64,000 nucleotides of DNA from Marinilabiliales bacterium (GCA_002869385.1 PKTB01000017.1:185743-249742), one strand, 5' to 3'. Shown: positions 10,582 through 20,819, counted from the first letter of the stretch. Translations and numbers: made by a program. Notes: a model not told the origin generated them from the letters alone.

Positions 10582-11318
10582 AATTTAATATATTTTCTTT
10601 TTACAACACTTACAAAATTTAAAACAGTTTCATCGGAATCGTCCCAATCAAAATTTGATCTTATATAAGATTCTGCATCATCAAATGAATTTATAGAATT
10701 AAGATGAGTAACTGTCTGTTCAAACGTATCATTATTTCCATTAAACAGCTCTCTGATATATAAAAATCTATCTCCAATTCCTATTGCAGCTTTAATATCC
10801 GTTACAGGTTTTTGACTAATTTTACTGGCGACATCATTTTTTGAATTATCAGCTAGTCTTTCGTTCAAAGATCTTTTATTTTGTCCTAAAGTCTCACCAA
10901 CAGTTTTAACGTTATTGCCACCATTACTATTAGCAAAAAGATTCTGTTGCTTAGGGCTTTCATTTATTGGCTCTGAATGAGTCTTTTCAATAACAGATTC
11001 TTCTTTAATTTCTTCAACTTGGTCATCAACAAAATCCATTAATTCAACCTCTTTTTCTTCTATTTTAGGTTCTTCCTTAACCACTACCTGCTCATCTTTT
11101 GGCTGGACAGGCTCTTTCAGTTTTGTCTCAACTATAGATTCTTTAGCTTGTATTACCTCATGGTCAAGGCTTTCAACAGAATTTACTAATAAATACAAAT
11201 ATCTTAAGTTTTGTAAAATAATATCCTTCTCAATTGTGCTTAAATTCCCATTCTCCAGCTTTGATATTAAAGAATTAATATTTTTTAAGTTTTCTTTTAT
11301 CGATATTAGCTTTTCCAT
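10578..11318 (-). CDS. Conserved hypothetical protein with acidic linker
   Basis: I do not recognise a named family. The 246-residue protein has a helical N-terminus (about 1-55), a long charged, low-complexity linker rich in Glu, Lys and Val (about 60-160), and a folded C-terminal piece starting around IKAAIGIGDRFLYIRELFNGN and ending in SVVKRKYIKL. The linker-plus-small-domain layout is typical of a Bacteroidota conserved hypothetical. No signal peptide or membrane segment is seen, so it is probably cytoplasmic. It is the first gene of the unit with the M28 peptidase and rsmI and is divergent from tdk. Confidence 0.6.
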   Translation of the reverse strand: MEKLISIKENLKNINSLISKLENGNLSTIEKDIILQNLRYLYLLVNSVESLDHEVIQAKESIVETKLKEPVQPKDEQVVVKEEPKIEEKEVELMDFVDDQVEEIKEESVIEKTHSEPINESPKQQNLFANSNGGNNVKTVGETLGQNKRSLNERLADNSKNDVASKISQKPVTDIKAAIGIGDRFLYIRELFNGNNDTFEQTVTHLNSINSFDDAESYIRSNFDWDDSDETVLNFVSVVKRKYIKL

Positions 11319-11332
11319 GCAGATAAATTTTC

Positions 11333-11366
11333 TAAATTTGTGATAAATATTTTTTTTACAAAATTA
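11333..11366. promoter_or_regulatory. Divergent -7 elements between the hypothetical gene and tdk
   Basis: On the plus strand TAAATTTG (11333-11340) fits the Bacteroidota -7 consensus TAnnTTTG for tdk, about 40 bases before its ATG. On the minus strand TAATTTTG (11366-11359) fits the same consensus for the divergent hypothetical gene. Neither has a perfect TTTG at -33, so support is partial. Confidence 0.4.
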
Positions 11367-11381
11367 GAAAAAAATTTCAGA

Positions 11382-11975
11382 ATGTTTCTTGAACAACCCA
11401 GAAAAGGTTAACCAAAAAAAGGATGGATAGAAGTCATTGCAGGATCAATGTTTTCAGGAAAGACTGAAGAATTAATACGACGCTTAAGAAGAGCTGAATT
11501 TGCAAAACAAAATGTAGAAATCTTTAAGCCTAGCATTGATGTTCGATATAGTGATGAAGAAGTTGTTTCTCATAATAGCACATCTATTCGTTCGACACCA
11601 GTCCCTTCTTCATCCAACATTTTGCTTTTAGTTGGTGAAGTTGATGTTGTTGGAATAGACGAAGCTCAATTCTTTGATGATGGAATTGTTGATGTTTGCG
11701 TCCAACTTGCTAACCAGGGAATCAGAGTTATTTGTGCTGGTCTTGATATGGATTTTGCCGGCCGACCTTTTGGTCCTATGCCTGCACTTTTCTCGGTTGC
11801 TGAATATGTTACAAAAGTTCATGCAGTATGTATGCATTGTGGCGAATTAGCACAATACAGTCACAGAAAATCTCAAAGTGGTGATGTTGTTTTGCTGGGC
11901 GAAAAAGATATTTATGAACCTTTATGCAGGACATGCTACAATAAAGCCAATATAGATGAGACATCAGATAAATGA
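11382..11975 (+). CDS. tdk: Thymidine kinase, in-frame TAA at codon 10
   Basis: This enzyme phosphorylates thymidine with ATP in the salvage route to dTTP. The frame has the type II kinase P-loop [14 protein letters not shown], the Walker B motif [11 protein letters not shown], the [17 protein letters not shown] lid and a zinc site formed by CMHCGELA and CRTCYNK. Codon 10 (11409-11411) is TAA, but the N-terminal family sequence MFLEQPRKG before it and [15 protein letters not shown] after it are in the same frame. So the ATG at 11382 is the real start; a start at the internal ATG (11448) would cut off the first strand. The stop overlaps the murF start (ATGA). Confidence 0.9.
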
Positions 11976-14413
11976 AACTATTTAATCTCAAAAATATAGC
12001 AGAAAAACTAAAGTTTGATTTCATAGGAAATCCCGATAATGAATTTAGCAAACTGCTAATTGACAGTAGAAAGATAGTTCCATATCATCTTAGCCTGTTT
12101 TTTGCTTTTGAAGGAAAACAACACGATGGACACATTTTTATTGAAGAATTATATACTAAAGGCGTTCGTTGTTTTGTAGTAAGCAGGAATATAGATTATA
12201 ACATTTTCCCTGAGGCATCTTTTATTAAAGTTGAAAGCACACTTGAAGCTCTACAAAAGATTGCCTCCTTAAAAAGAAAAGATTTTACAAATCCTGTAAT
12301 TGCAATAACCGGAAGTAATGGAAAAACTATTGTAAAAGAATGGCTTTATCACATATTATCAGTAAAAAAGAACATCTCCCGAAGTCCTAAAAGCTATAAT
12401 TCACAATTGGGTGTTCCTCTTTCAATATGGATTATTAATAATCAATCTGATTTGGCAATAATAGAAGCCGGAATTTCCAAACCTGGTGAGATGGATAGAC
12501 TTGAAAAGATTATAAATCCGGATATTGGCATTCTAACAAATATTGGATCTGCACACCAGAGTAATTTTAAAGATAAAAACGAAAAACTTCTAGAAAAATT
12601 AAATCTTTTCAAGAATTGTAATACTGTAATTAGTAATCACGAGTATCTAGACTCAATTAAAAATAAAAGAATAATCACCTGGTCATTTGACAACCATGAT
12701 GCAGATATTTATTGCATTGAAAATATCGTTAATGATTATAAATCAATAATAAAACTAAAATTTCTTAATAAGGAATATGAACTAAAGATTCCTTTCACCG
12801 ACTTTGGGTCCATATCAAATGCAATTATATGCTTTTCATACCTTACACTATCAGGAGATATTGACAATAAAGAAGTTATAAGCCGTTTTGAATCCCTACC
12901 CGGTGTACAAATGAGATTAGAAACCCTGGATGCAATTAACAATAGTATTCTGATAAATGATAGCTATAACTCCGATATTAACTCACTGGAAATAGCTTTA
13001 GATTATCTAATCCAGAAAAAAGGAAATAAAAGGACATTCCTAATAATGTCTGACATCTTGCAAAACTCATCTGATAGTAAAAAATTCTATTCGGAAATTG
13101 CAAACCTCATTAAAGATAAACAAATTGACAGTTTCATTGGAATAGGGAAAAATCTGGTCAAATATAAAAACCTATTTAAAACCAAAGCTGATTTTTATCT
13201 AAGTACGAAAGATTATATTGATAATTTAAAATATAAGGATTTCATATCATGTGCAATTTTGCTAAAAGGTGCACGAGAATTTAAATTTGAGGAAATTTCG
13301 AAACGTTTGCAATTTAAAACTCATGAATCATATCTTGAGACTGATATGAATTTAATGCGTGAAAATCTACTTTACTTTAAGTCATTGCTAAAACCAAAAA
13401 CAAAAATAATGGCAATAGTGAAAGCTTTCTCTTACGGTAGCGGATATAGAGAAATTGCGGCTTTTTTACAACATAACAGAATAGATTATCTTGCTGTTGC
13501 TTATACTGATGAAGGAGTAGAACTTCGTAATGATGGTATAAAAACGCCTATTATGGTGATGAATCCATCTGCCAGAGACTTTAATAAAATGCTAGAGTTT
13601 AAACTTGAACCTTAGATCTATTCTATAAGTCTCTTTAAAAGTTTTAGTAAAGAACTTTCCGGAACATCTAATTACAAGTTTCCTTTACATTTAAAGATTA
13701 ACACTGGAATGAATCGCTTAGGTATAAATCATAATGAAATACCTGAACTCTGCACCTTAATTAATAATCATAGAAACATTGAGATAAAAAGTATATTTTC
13801 TCATTTAGTGGGTAGTGATAACGAAAATTTGGATTATTTCACCAATAATCAAATCAGTATTTTTGAGACAGCCGTAAATGAGATAAAAGACAAAACAGGT
13901 CTAAACCCACTAAAACATATTTTAAATTCTGCAGGAATTAGTCGTTTTACAAACTATCAATACGATATGGTAAGACTAGGTATCGGTCTATACGGATTAA
14001 TGCCTTAACTTTCAAATAAAATAAATCAGGTTTCTGTTTTTAAATCAGTTATCTCTCAGGTTCATACTGTAAAAAAAGGAGAAACAGTTAGTTATAACAG
14101 ATCAGGAATAATTAAGAAAGAAAGCAAAATTGCCACTATCCCTGTAGGATATGCTGACGGGATTGACAGACGTTTAGGAAATGGGAAGTGGTACTTTTTA
14201 ATTAACGGTCAAAAAGCTTACACAATTGGAAATATTTGTATGGATATGTGTATGGTAGACATTACAAATATTGATGCAAAAGAATCTGACGAGGTTATTG
14301 TGTTTGGTCCAATAAATAATCTAAACCTTATGGCTGATATTCTGGGAACTATCCCATACGAAGTTATAAGCGGCATTTCACAAAGAGTTAAACTAATTTA
14401 TACAGAAGAATAA
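11972..14413 (+). CDS. murF-alr: Bifunctional MurF ligase / alanine racemase, in-frame TAG and TAA
   Basis: The 814-codon frame encodes a fusion typical of Bacteroidota. The N-terminal half (about 1-450) is UDP-MurNAc-tripeptide:D-Ala-D-Ala ligase, with P-loop [13 protein letters not shown]. The C-terminal half (about 460-813) is a PLP-dependent alanine racemase, with the lysine loop [19 protein letters not shown], and ICMDMCMVD near the active site. Together they make D-Ala and attach D-Ala-D-Ala to the peptidoglycan precursor. TAG is at codon 548 (13613-13615), where the family usually has Glu in LEPEIYS. TAA is at codon 679 (14006-14008). Family sequence runs through both. This activity is normally essential, which argues that the stops are not real inactivations. 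Confidence 0.9.
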
Positions 14414-14417
14414 AAAT

Positions 14418-15554
14418 ATGATTAATCGTAATATTATAAAATCAATAATCGCAATTTTTATATTTTTAAGTTTATCGCTTACTGGTTTTTCATACACCCA
14501 GAGCTTAAGAGTATCGCTTTTAACTCAGGATCCGGGTGATGAGATGTATGCATATTTTGGTCATACCGCACTTAGAATCAAAGATGACTCATTAAGGATA
14601 GACCTAGTATATAATTATGGTACATTTGATTTTAACACTCCAAATTTCTACTTAAAGTTCCTAAGAGGTGACCTCGACTACTGTTTATCAATAGATGATT
14701 TTGACTACTTTGTTTATGCATCTTATGAAACAAAAAGAACTATTCACGAACAAGAACTACTTCTTACTTTTGAAGAGAAGGTTGAAATTGCTCAACTCTT
14801 AGAAACCTGTTACACTACAGATGCAAGATATTATCGCTATGATTTTCTAAAAAATAATTGTGCAACAAAAATCCGAGACATAATTGAAGATGCGACGGGT
14901 AATAGAATTGATTTCAACAAGTCGAGTTATAGTGGAAAAACATTTAGGGAATTATTAGAACCTTTTGTTGCCAAAAACTATTGGATAAATTTCGGCATAA
15001 ACTTAGGTATGGGTATGGAAACTGACAAACTAGCTTCTCCATCTGATTATATGTTTCTACCTATTTATATCCATGATTTTTTCGAAAGTAGTGATTTTGC
15101 TAAAGACAGTTTTGTTTTACTAAACGCATCACCGGAAGCGAAATCAGGTTTTAATTACTCATATTTAAGCCCTTGGATAATTGTATTAGTACTTATCGGA
15201 TTAAGTTTCTGGTCAAAAAGCCGAAAAATAATTTTATATATTATTTGTATTGCATTTGGGTTAACCGGTATTTTGCTACTATTCCTTGATTTATATTCAT
15301 TGCATGCAGCAATAGGAAATAACCTGAATACATTATGTACTTTACCAGCATTCTTAATCTTATTCTTTAGAAAGAAGAAGCTTAATGAGTATTTCAAAAT
15401 CACTTATATTACAATAATAGCACTATTCATTGCATTGCAAGGAGTTTTACCTCAATCTATATAAACTACTTTTATTCCATGGATGATTTTACTAATAGTT
15501 ACTTGTCTACTCGATTTAAAATCATTCAATAAGCTAATTTTAAAAAAACCTTAA
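14418..15554 (+). CDS. DUF4105 / Lnb-like lipoprotein N-acyltransferase, in-frame TAA
   Basis: A signal peptide (about 1-25) is followed by a periplasmic DUF4105 domain and then four or so C-terminal membrane segments. Family motifs are LRVSLLTQDPGDEMYAYFGH, VYNYGTFDF and YDFLKNNCATKIRD, the last holding the conserved Asn-Asn-Cys. Members include Lnb, which N-acylates lipoproteins in Bacteroidota. TAA at codon 349 (15462-15464) falls before the last membrane segment. The frame continues as TTFIPWMILLIVTCLLD to a natural stop at 15552-15554, seven bases before the next gene, which supports the longer form of 378 residues. Confidence 0.75.
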
Positions 15555-15561
15555 AGAGAAA

Positions 15562-16665
15562 ATGAAAATCCCAACAATCCTTACAATTATTTTACTTTAC
15601 ATATTTTTTGCTTGCAATAATCCGGTAAATAATGAAACAGAATCAACACAAAGCAATAATGACACAGTAAGTTTAAATTTAGATAGCAATGACACTATAT
15701 TAAATAATGACACACTAATAAAAATTAAAATCGATTCATTAAATAGATTCAATCCTGAAGAACAGGAATCAATAATTTTATATAGTAAAAACGAAAACAA
15801 TAGTTTTCAGTATTATCTTGATTTATATCCAAATTGCAAAACAATTGCTATTGCAGAATTAAGTGTAAATGCCAGCGACATTATCTGGAGTAGAGATCTT
15901 GACGTATTCTATTTTATCACAAAATCAAGCATTATAAGTATTAGTTCTGATAATAACGACAAAAACTATAATTTACCTTATGGGTATGAAAATCTAGCAA
16001 TTTTAGAAGCTTGGGTTGATGAAGATTCCAAAAATATTAGAATTGCTTTTGAATTTAAACTAAATAAAAGCAATCCGGAACATATTGAAAAAGCAGCAAA
16101 ACTTGATAAGGATTTTATCGCTGCACCAGGGTGTAAATTTATATCAATATTAGAATTACAGGAAAATGGAAGATGGGATACTATTATAGAAAAACCTGTA
16201 GAATATAACCCGTATGGTAGTAGTTTGGTGTATTTATATGAATACATTAATTATTCTGATAAATTTTCAACACTAAGTAAAACCAAAAAATCAACTACAT
16301 GTATAGGTTTTGAAAGTCATGATTATATTACAGGAGATGATGCTAAAACTATTGTTCCTAATTATGAAGATTCTGATTACTCTGCGATCATGAGAATTCA
16401 AATTAATAACGATTATGATTTATATCCAACAGTTATCTGGGGAGATTCACCGCACTTTAGCACCCCCATTTACTTTTTTGATAATAATTCAGGTGAGCTG
16501 ACAGAAATAAACATTCACTATAAAAACCTTTCGATTCAGAAAACAGCAAAGAAACTGATTATATCTCAAGAACATAGCAATTCTCAAGCAATTGTGTTTG
16601 AAACTGACAATATCAGCTCTAAGATGATTTATGATAATTGTACGAATGTAGTTATTATAAAATAA
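15562..16665 (+). CDS. Hypothetical lipoprotein
   Basis: I recognise no family. The 367-residue protein starts with a lipoprotein signal peptide (lipobox IFFAC, cysteine near residue 18). A low-complexity Asn/Asp/Ser/Thr segment (about 20-60) probably spaces the folded part away from the membrane. The rest is beta-rich with many aromatic and acidic residues (for example YLDLYPNCKTIAIAELSVN). It starts seven bases after the Lnb-like gene, so it probably shares its transcript. A surface or periplasmic location is inferred from the signal only. Confidence 0.65.
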   Translation: MKIPTILTIILLYIFFACNNPVNNETESTQSNNDTVSLNLDSNDTILNNDTLIKIKIDSLNRFNPEEQESIILYSKNENNSFQYYLDLYPNCKTIAIAELSVNASDIIWSRDLDVFYFITKSSIISISSDNNDKNYNLPYGYENLAILEAWVDEDSKNIRIAFEFKLNKSNPEHIEKAAKLDKDFIAAPGCKFISILELQENGRWDTIIEKPVEYNPYGSSLVYLYEYINYSDKFSTLSKTKKSTTCIGFESHDYITGDDAKTIVPNYEDSDYSAIMRIQINNDYDLYPTVIWGDSPHFSTPIYFFDNNSGELTEINIHYKNLSIQKTAKKLIISQEHSNSQAIVFETDNISSKMIYDNCTNVVIIK

Positions 16666-16696
16666 TATTTATTCTTAGCAACCATTTTTCATAGCT

Positions 16697-16704
16697 TACG
16701 TTTG
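16697..16704 (+). promoter_or_regulatory. Possible -7 element before the SGNH hydrolase gene
   Basis: TACGTTTG fits TAnnTTTG and lies 17 bases before the ATG at 16722. No TTTG occurs at the expected -33 distance, so this is a weak call and would imply a very short 5' leader. Confidence 0.35.
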
Positions 16705-16721
16705 AGTACAAAACAACTGTT

Positions 16722-18002
16722 ATGAATAAACTTTTATTATTAATTCTTACAATTCTTTTTTTTACATTAAGTCTGTTTTCACAAGAAGACAAAGTACCTG
16801 TTAAAGTATTATTTTTAGGGAACAGCTACACCTACTATAATGATGGAGTAGATCAGGTTTTTAAACAAATAGCAAGTTCTTTAGGAGATGAAGTTGAAAC
16901 TTTATCGAATAGTCCGGGCGGATATTGGTTAGAATACCATTCTACAAATACTACAAGTCTGGAATACATACAACAACAAGAATGGGATTATGTTGTATTA
17001 CAGGAACAAAGCCAGAAACCTGCTTTTCCGCCTGCTCAGGTAGAAGCTGAAACATATCCTTATGCTGAAATATTATGTGATTCGATACATAATAATAGTA
17101 TATGCACTACGCCGGTTTTCTTTATGACATGGGGTTATGAAAACGGTGATTCAGGCAATTGTCCGTATTATCCACCTATTTGCACATACGAAGGCATGCA
17201 ATGGCGATTAAGACAAAGCTATGTTGAGATGGCAGAACTAAATGACGGTATTGTATCACCTGTTGGTATGGTATGGAAAGCTATTCGTGAAAGTAATCCT
17301 GAATTAGATTTATATCAAGCTGATGAAAGTCATCCAACTGATTATGGTACATATATAGCAGCCTGTACTTTCTATGCAACACTATTCCAAAAAAGCCCAT
17401 ATGGAGCATATTATCCTGAGGAGCTGGATGAGACTACAGCAAACTTAATTCAGAATACTGCCTGGAATGTAGTTACAGATAGTCTAGATACATGGTTGAT
17501 AGACACAACAACCCTCAGAGTTGATTTCGAACCGGTTTATACTACAAAAAGTGTTTACGCTAATTTTGAGAATTACACCGAAAATGCAGATTCATGTTTA
17601 TGGGTTTTTGGAGATGGACAAACAGAATGGCAATATCCCTCTTTTGATGACTATTTCGATATAATGTCACATGAATATGCAATTGAAGATGAATATGAAA
17701 TCTGTCTCAAAGCATATAAAGGGTGTGAAACTAAACAGGTCTGTAAAATAAGATATATTTGGGCATCAGAAATAAGCAAAACAGAATATCAGGAAAAAAT
17801 GTTTTATCCAAATCCAATTTCCAATGGTATCCTATACACTCCAGGATATAATAATATCGAATATGAGATTTTTAGTATTGATGGTAAATTACTAAAGAAG
17901 TCGTTTATTAGGAATAATTCAATAAACTTCATAAACTTTTCAGATGGATATTATCTATTAAAAATGGATGGAAAATCTTTTAGAATAAACGTTATAAATT
18001 AA
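16722..18002 (+). CDS. Secreted SGNH-type hydrolase (DUF4886-like) with PKD-like domain and T9SS sorting tail
   Basis: A signal peptide (about 1-21) precedes an SGNH-like esterase domain (about 25-240). It shows the GNSYTYYNDG block with the nucleophile serine, VVLQEQSQKPAF, and the late ADESHPTDYGTYIAA block that supplies Asp and His. A PKD-like domain (about 265-345, SCLWVFGDGQTEW) follows. The C-terminus has the T9SS type A sorting pattern (MFYPNPISNGILY, SIDGKLLKKS, FSDGYYLLKMDGKSFRINVIN). The protein is therefore likely exported and attached to the cell surface to deacylate a polysaccharide; the substrate is unknown. Its stop overlaps the convergent hydrolase stop by two bases. Confidence 0.8.
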   Translation: MNKLLLLILTILFFTLSLFSQEDKVPVKVLFLGNSYTYYNDGVDQVFKQIASSLGDEVETLSNSPGGYWLEYHSTNTTSLEYIQQQEWDYVVLQEQSQKPAFPPAQVEAETYPYAEILCDSIHNNSICTTPVFFMTWGYENGDSGNCPYYPPICTYEGMQWRLRQSYVEMAELNDGIVSPVGMVWKAIRESNPELDLYQADESHPTDYGTYIAACTFYATLFQKSPYGAYYPEELDETTANLIQNTAWNVVTDSLDTWLIDTTTLRVDFEPVYTTKSVYANFENYTENADSCLWVFGDGQTEWQYPSFDDYFDIMSHEYAIEDEYEICLKAYKGCETKQVCKIRYIWASEISKTEYQEKMFYPNPISNGILYTPGYNNIEYEIFSIDGKLLKKSFIRNNSINFINFSDGYYLLKMDGKSFRINVIN

Positions 18003-18781
18003 ACTGCTTTAATAAAATTAAAGACAGTCTGATTAAACTTATCTGGCTCATCAACATTCACAACATGTCCGCAATTCTCAAAAACGACTAGTTCTGAGTG
18101 ATTAATATGCTTTTTCATCAATTGCTGTATTGAAGGAAGAAACATATGATCTTCACTGCCCATAACATACAATGTTGGAATAGGAAGTTCTACACTTCTA
18201 AAAAGCTGCAATAATGGATTTATATCAGCCGTCATTTTATACCATTTAATGAACTCATTTTGATATAGCTTTTGTGCCTCGCGTATAAATAAATTTCGTG
18301 AGGATTTATGAGTTTCTTTTGGCATAATTATAAAAGCAAAAAGCTTATAAATTAGCAAATATGGCATGACAGATTTAAAAATACTTCCTAGTCTCATTAA
18401 TATTTGAGACCTGAAATTTAATTTCATTATTGCACCACCCATAATCATTGATTCTACTTTTTCCGGATGGTCTTCTGCAATTTGTCTAATAATAATAGTC
18501 CCTAAAGATATTCCTGCAAAATGAGATCTTTCAATACCTTCAAAATCTAACACCTAAATTACATCATGAGCAACATTAGGGAATGTATACGATTGACGTA
18601 TATCCTTGAATGTGAGCTTTTTAGAATCCCCATGACCTCTAAGATCGATAAGCAAAACATTAAACTCCTTGGCAAATGCTTTAATTTGTTTATACCATAT
18701 TGTTGAGCTACCACCGGCACCGTGAATAAAAGTAACCCATGGTACTTCTTCAGATTTGTAATATTTAGTATAATTTATCAA
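17999..18781 (-). CDS. Alpha/beta-fold hydrolase, in-frame TAG
   Basis: The 261-codon frame has the oxyanion segment FIHGAGGSSTIWYKQIKAF, LLIDLRGHGDS, the nucleophile elbow HFAGISLGTI (Ser), the acid region VMGSEDHMFL (Asp) and ENCGHVVNVDEP (catalytic His). There is no signal peptide, so it is cytoplasmic. Substrate cannot be assigned; such proteins are esterases or related hydrolases. TAG at codon 76 (18554-18556) lies between DVI and VLDFEGIERSHFAG. The family usually has Glu there (GAG), and the nucleophile elbow follows in the same frame, so the interruption looks like a single base change. Confidence 0.8.
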
Positions 18782-18797
18782 ATTAAAATATTTTATA

Positions 18798-18828
18798 CAA
18801 AAATAAAAATCTTTATTTAAATTTCAAA
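18798..18828 (-). promoter_or_regulatory. Bacteroidota-type promoter of the alpha/beta hydrolase gene
   Basis: On the minus strand TTTG (18828-18825) and TATTTTTG (18805-18798) are separated by 19 bases, a full match to TTTG / TAnnTTTG. The -7 element lies only 16 bases from the ATG at 18781, which gives a very short leader. Confidence 0.55.
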
Positions 18829-18843
18829 ATAAAGTTTATCAAA

Positions 18844-19545
18844 TCAATTATCAATATAAAATCGCCAGGCAATTGTTACTCCAAAATTAAAAGGTTTCAC
18901 TTCATAATCTGCAGTAGAATAATTCAAACTATTTGCTTCATCCAAAGTATTTACAGTCTTTCTAAACCTAAACTCCTTAAAAGGGAATTGGACATATGGT
19001 TTTAATAAAATCCCACCAATACTTGTTACATTTAGACTTATATGTCCAAACAAAGTCACTGAATTCAATCTATTTCCCTCTATAGAAGTAAAATCCTCCG
19101 TTTCATCAAGAGATGTACGTGTAAGAGAACGCATTATACCAAGATCATAGGATATCCCAACCGCATGATAATAATCTATAGCTACCATAAAATCAAATGA
19201 CAACTGATTATATCGAAGTTTAAGATCACGTGTAGTATAAACACCTCCTGGAGGTGTGCCACCTGAGGAAACAACTTGTCTTTTGCCTTCCCAACTAATT
19301 CCGATGGTATAATCATAAAAATTAATCCCCCAACCTACTGCTGGTCCATGCATATACCATATGTGTTCCATTTCATTATCAAGAAAACTTCTGGTATTAT
19401 TGTAAGTATCAATAAGATCATTAAAATTTGACATCGGAATTATAGAAGACCTGTAGCCAATAGAGATATAGTTAAAATCCTGTGCTTTAGTCATAAAGGT
19501 TAAACATATAAGACAAGCAATAACAAAATACTTCTTCATGGTCAT
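18844..19545 (-). CDS. Hypothetical outer-membrane beta-barrel protein
   Basis: This 233-residue protein has a signal peptide (about 1-21, ending in TKA|QDF) and alternating polar/hydrophobic strands such as VGWGINFYDYTIGISWEG, ending in aromatic WRFYIDN. Short strands, aromatic girdles and a C-terminal aromatic region suggest a small outer-membrane barrel or a porin-family beta-barrel protein. I do not recognise a named family. A second in-frame ATG two codons later is an equally possible start. It lies upstream of the alpha/beta hydrolase on the same strand, but that gene has its own promoter. Confidence 0.6.
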   Translation of the reverse strand: MTMKKYFVIACLICLTFMTKAQDFNYISIGYRSSIIPMSNFNDLIDTYNNTRSFLDNEMEHIWYMHGPAVGWGINFYDYTIGISWEGKRQVVSSGGTPPGGVYTTRDLKLRYNQLSFDFMVAIDYYHAVGISYDLGIMRSLTRTSLDETEDFTSIEGNRLNSVTLFGHISLNVTSIGGILLKPYVQFPFKEFRFRKTVNTLDEANSLNYSTADYEVKPFNFGVTIAWRFYIDN

Positions 19546-19645
19546 GATTTAAATTTTAAGCAGTGATAAAATTATTAAATATTTCTGAGAATTTAAAATA
19601 ATATTATTCAATTCGTTTAATGTGTTTTATAATATACTTTTTGAT

Positions 19646-19676
19646 TTTGGAATTATTTGGCTATTAGATATCTTTG
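19646..19676 (+). promoter_or_regulatory. Bacteroidota-type promoter of serA
   Basis: TTTG (19646-19649) and TATCTTTG (19669-19676) are spaced by 19 bases, matching TTTG / TAnnTTTG. Transcription would begin near 19683, leaving a leader of about 28 bases before the ATG at 19711. Confidence 0.6.
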
Positions 19677-19710
19677 ACAAAATAATATTAAAACCTATAA
19701 AAATAAAGAT

Positions 19711-20631
19711 ATGAAAAAAGTATTGATAGCAACTGAAAAACCTTTTGCAAAAGCTGCTGTTTACAGCATTAAAGAAATTGCTAATAAAGCAGGTTATGAG
19801 TTAGTTCTACTTGAAAAATACACGGAAAAATCTCAACTTTTAGAAGCTGTTGCTGATGTAGATGCAATGATTATAAGAAGTGATAAAGCAACTAAAGAAG
19901 TGCTAGACGCTGCTAAAAACCTTAAAGTGATTGTTCGTGCGGGTGCAGGATATGACAATATTGATTTAGAAGCTGCAACTGCAAATAATATTGTTGCGAT
20001 GAATACACCGGGACAAAATTCAAATGCTGTTGCTGAATTGGCAATTGGAATGATGATTTTCTTGGCTCGTAATTCATTTAATGGAACTTCAGGTACTGAA
20101 TTAAGAGGAAAAACACTTGGAATTCATGCTTATGGTAATGTTGGAAAATATGTAGCAGAAATTGCTAAAGGATTCCAAATGAAAATATACGCTTTCGATC
20201 CGTTCATTGAAGATAGTGTAATTGAAGCCGATGGTGTTACACCAGTTAAATCTGCTGAAGAACTTTATAAAAAATGTCAATATGTATCTCTTCATATTCC
20301 AGCAAACGACAAAACTAAAAACTCAATAAACAAAGATCTTTTAGGTATAATGCCTGAAAATGCGGTTCTTGTTAATACAGCAAGAAAAGAAGTTGTTCAT
20401 GAAGATGACCTACTTGAGATAATGGAAACAAGACCTGACTTTAAATATATCTCGGATATTGCACCTGTATGTGCTGACACTTTTGCAGAGAAATACGAAG
20501 GACGTTACTTCTTCACTCCAAAGAAAATGGGTGCTCAAACTGCTGAAGCTAATATCAATGCAGGTATTGCAGGTATAACTCAAATTATTAACTATCTTGA
20601 AAAAGGAGACGAAACGTTTAAGGTTAATTAA
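19711..20631 (+). CDS. serA: D-3-phosphoglycerate dehydrogenase family protein
   Basis: This 306-residue protein is a short-form D-2-hydroxyacid dehydrogenase, probably the first step of serine synthesis (3-phosphoglycerate to 3-phosphohydroxypyruvate, NAD-linked). It has the substrate loop VRAGAGYDNID, the NAD-binding LGIHAYGNVGKYVAEIAKGF with FDP at the end of the next strand, and NTARKEVVHEDDL with the catalytic Arg region. It lacks the C-terminal ACT domain of longer SerA proteins, as is normal for Bacteroidota. The exact substrate is inferred, since family members look alike. It has its own promoter and a strong terminator after the stop. Confidence 0.85.
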   Translation: MKKVLIATEKPFAKAAVYSIKEIANKAGYELVLLEKYTEKSQLLEAVADVDAMIIRSDKATKEVLDAAKNLKVIVRAGAGYDNIDLEAATANNIVAMNTPGQNSNAVAELAIGMMIFLARNSFNGTSGTELRGKTLGIHAYGNVGKYVAEIAKGFQMKIYAFDPFIEDSVIEADGVTPVKSAEELYKKCQYVSLHIPANDKTKNSINKDLLGIMPENAVLVNTARKEVVHEDDLLEIMETRPDFKYISDIAPVCADTFAEKYEGRYFFTPKKMGAQTAEANINAGIAGITQIINYLEKGDETFKVN

Positions 20632-20637
20632 AGATGT

Positions 20638-20819
20638 CGGATGACCGGTGACGGATGACCGATGTGGGTTTGGACGGAGGTCAGAGGTCAGAAATCAAAA
20701 ATCAGAAACTTTTACATACATAACAAAAAAACGATTGCAAGCAATCGTTTTTTTTGTATCTGTCCTCTGACCTCTAACCTCTGACTTCTTTCATCGGTCA
20801 TCCGTCATCCGTCATCACT
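20638..20819. repeat. Heptad repeats forming a large imperfect inverted repeat around a terminator
   Basis: Four blocks of 7-base tandem repeats fill this gap. Units are CGGATGA-type (20638-20665), AGAGGTC-type (20676-20710), CCTCTGA-type (20764-20791) and CATCCGT-type (20792-20819). The outer blocks are inverted copies: 16 bases at 20649-20664 pair exactly with 20792-20807. The middle blocks are likewise inverted, and a terminator hairpin sits at the centre. The whole could fold as a long stem-loop. Confidence 0.8.
20731..20748. terminator. Bidirectional terminator between serA and the surface antigen gene
   Basis: ACGATTGC pairs perfectly with GCAATCGT across an AA loop. A run of A precedes it and a run of eight T follows, so it can stop transcription from both converging genes. 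Confidence 0.85.

Noticed and set aside
11448..11975. Thymidine kinase starting at the internal ATG at 11448
   Set aside because: This would cut the first strand of the fold before the P-loop; family sequence extends upstream to 11382 through the stop.
20638..20819. Possible CRISPR array
   Set aside because: The repeats are 7 bases long, contiguous and degenerate, with no spacers and no cas genes.
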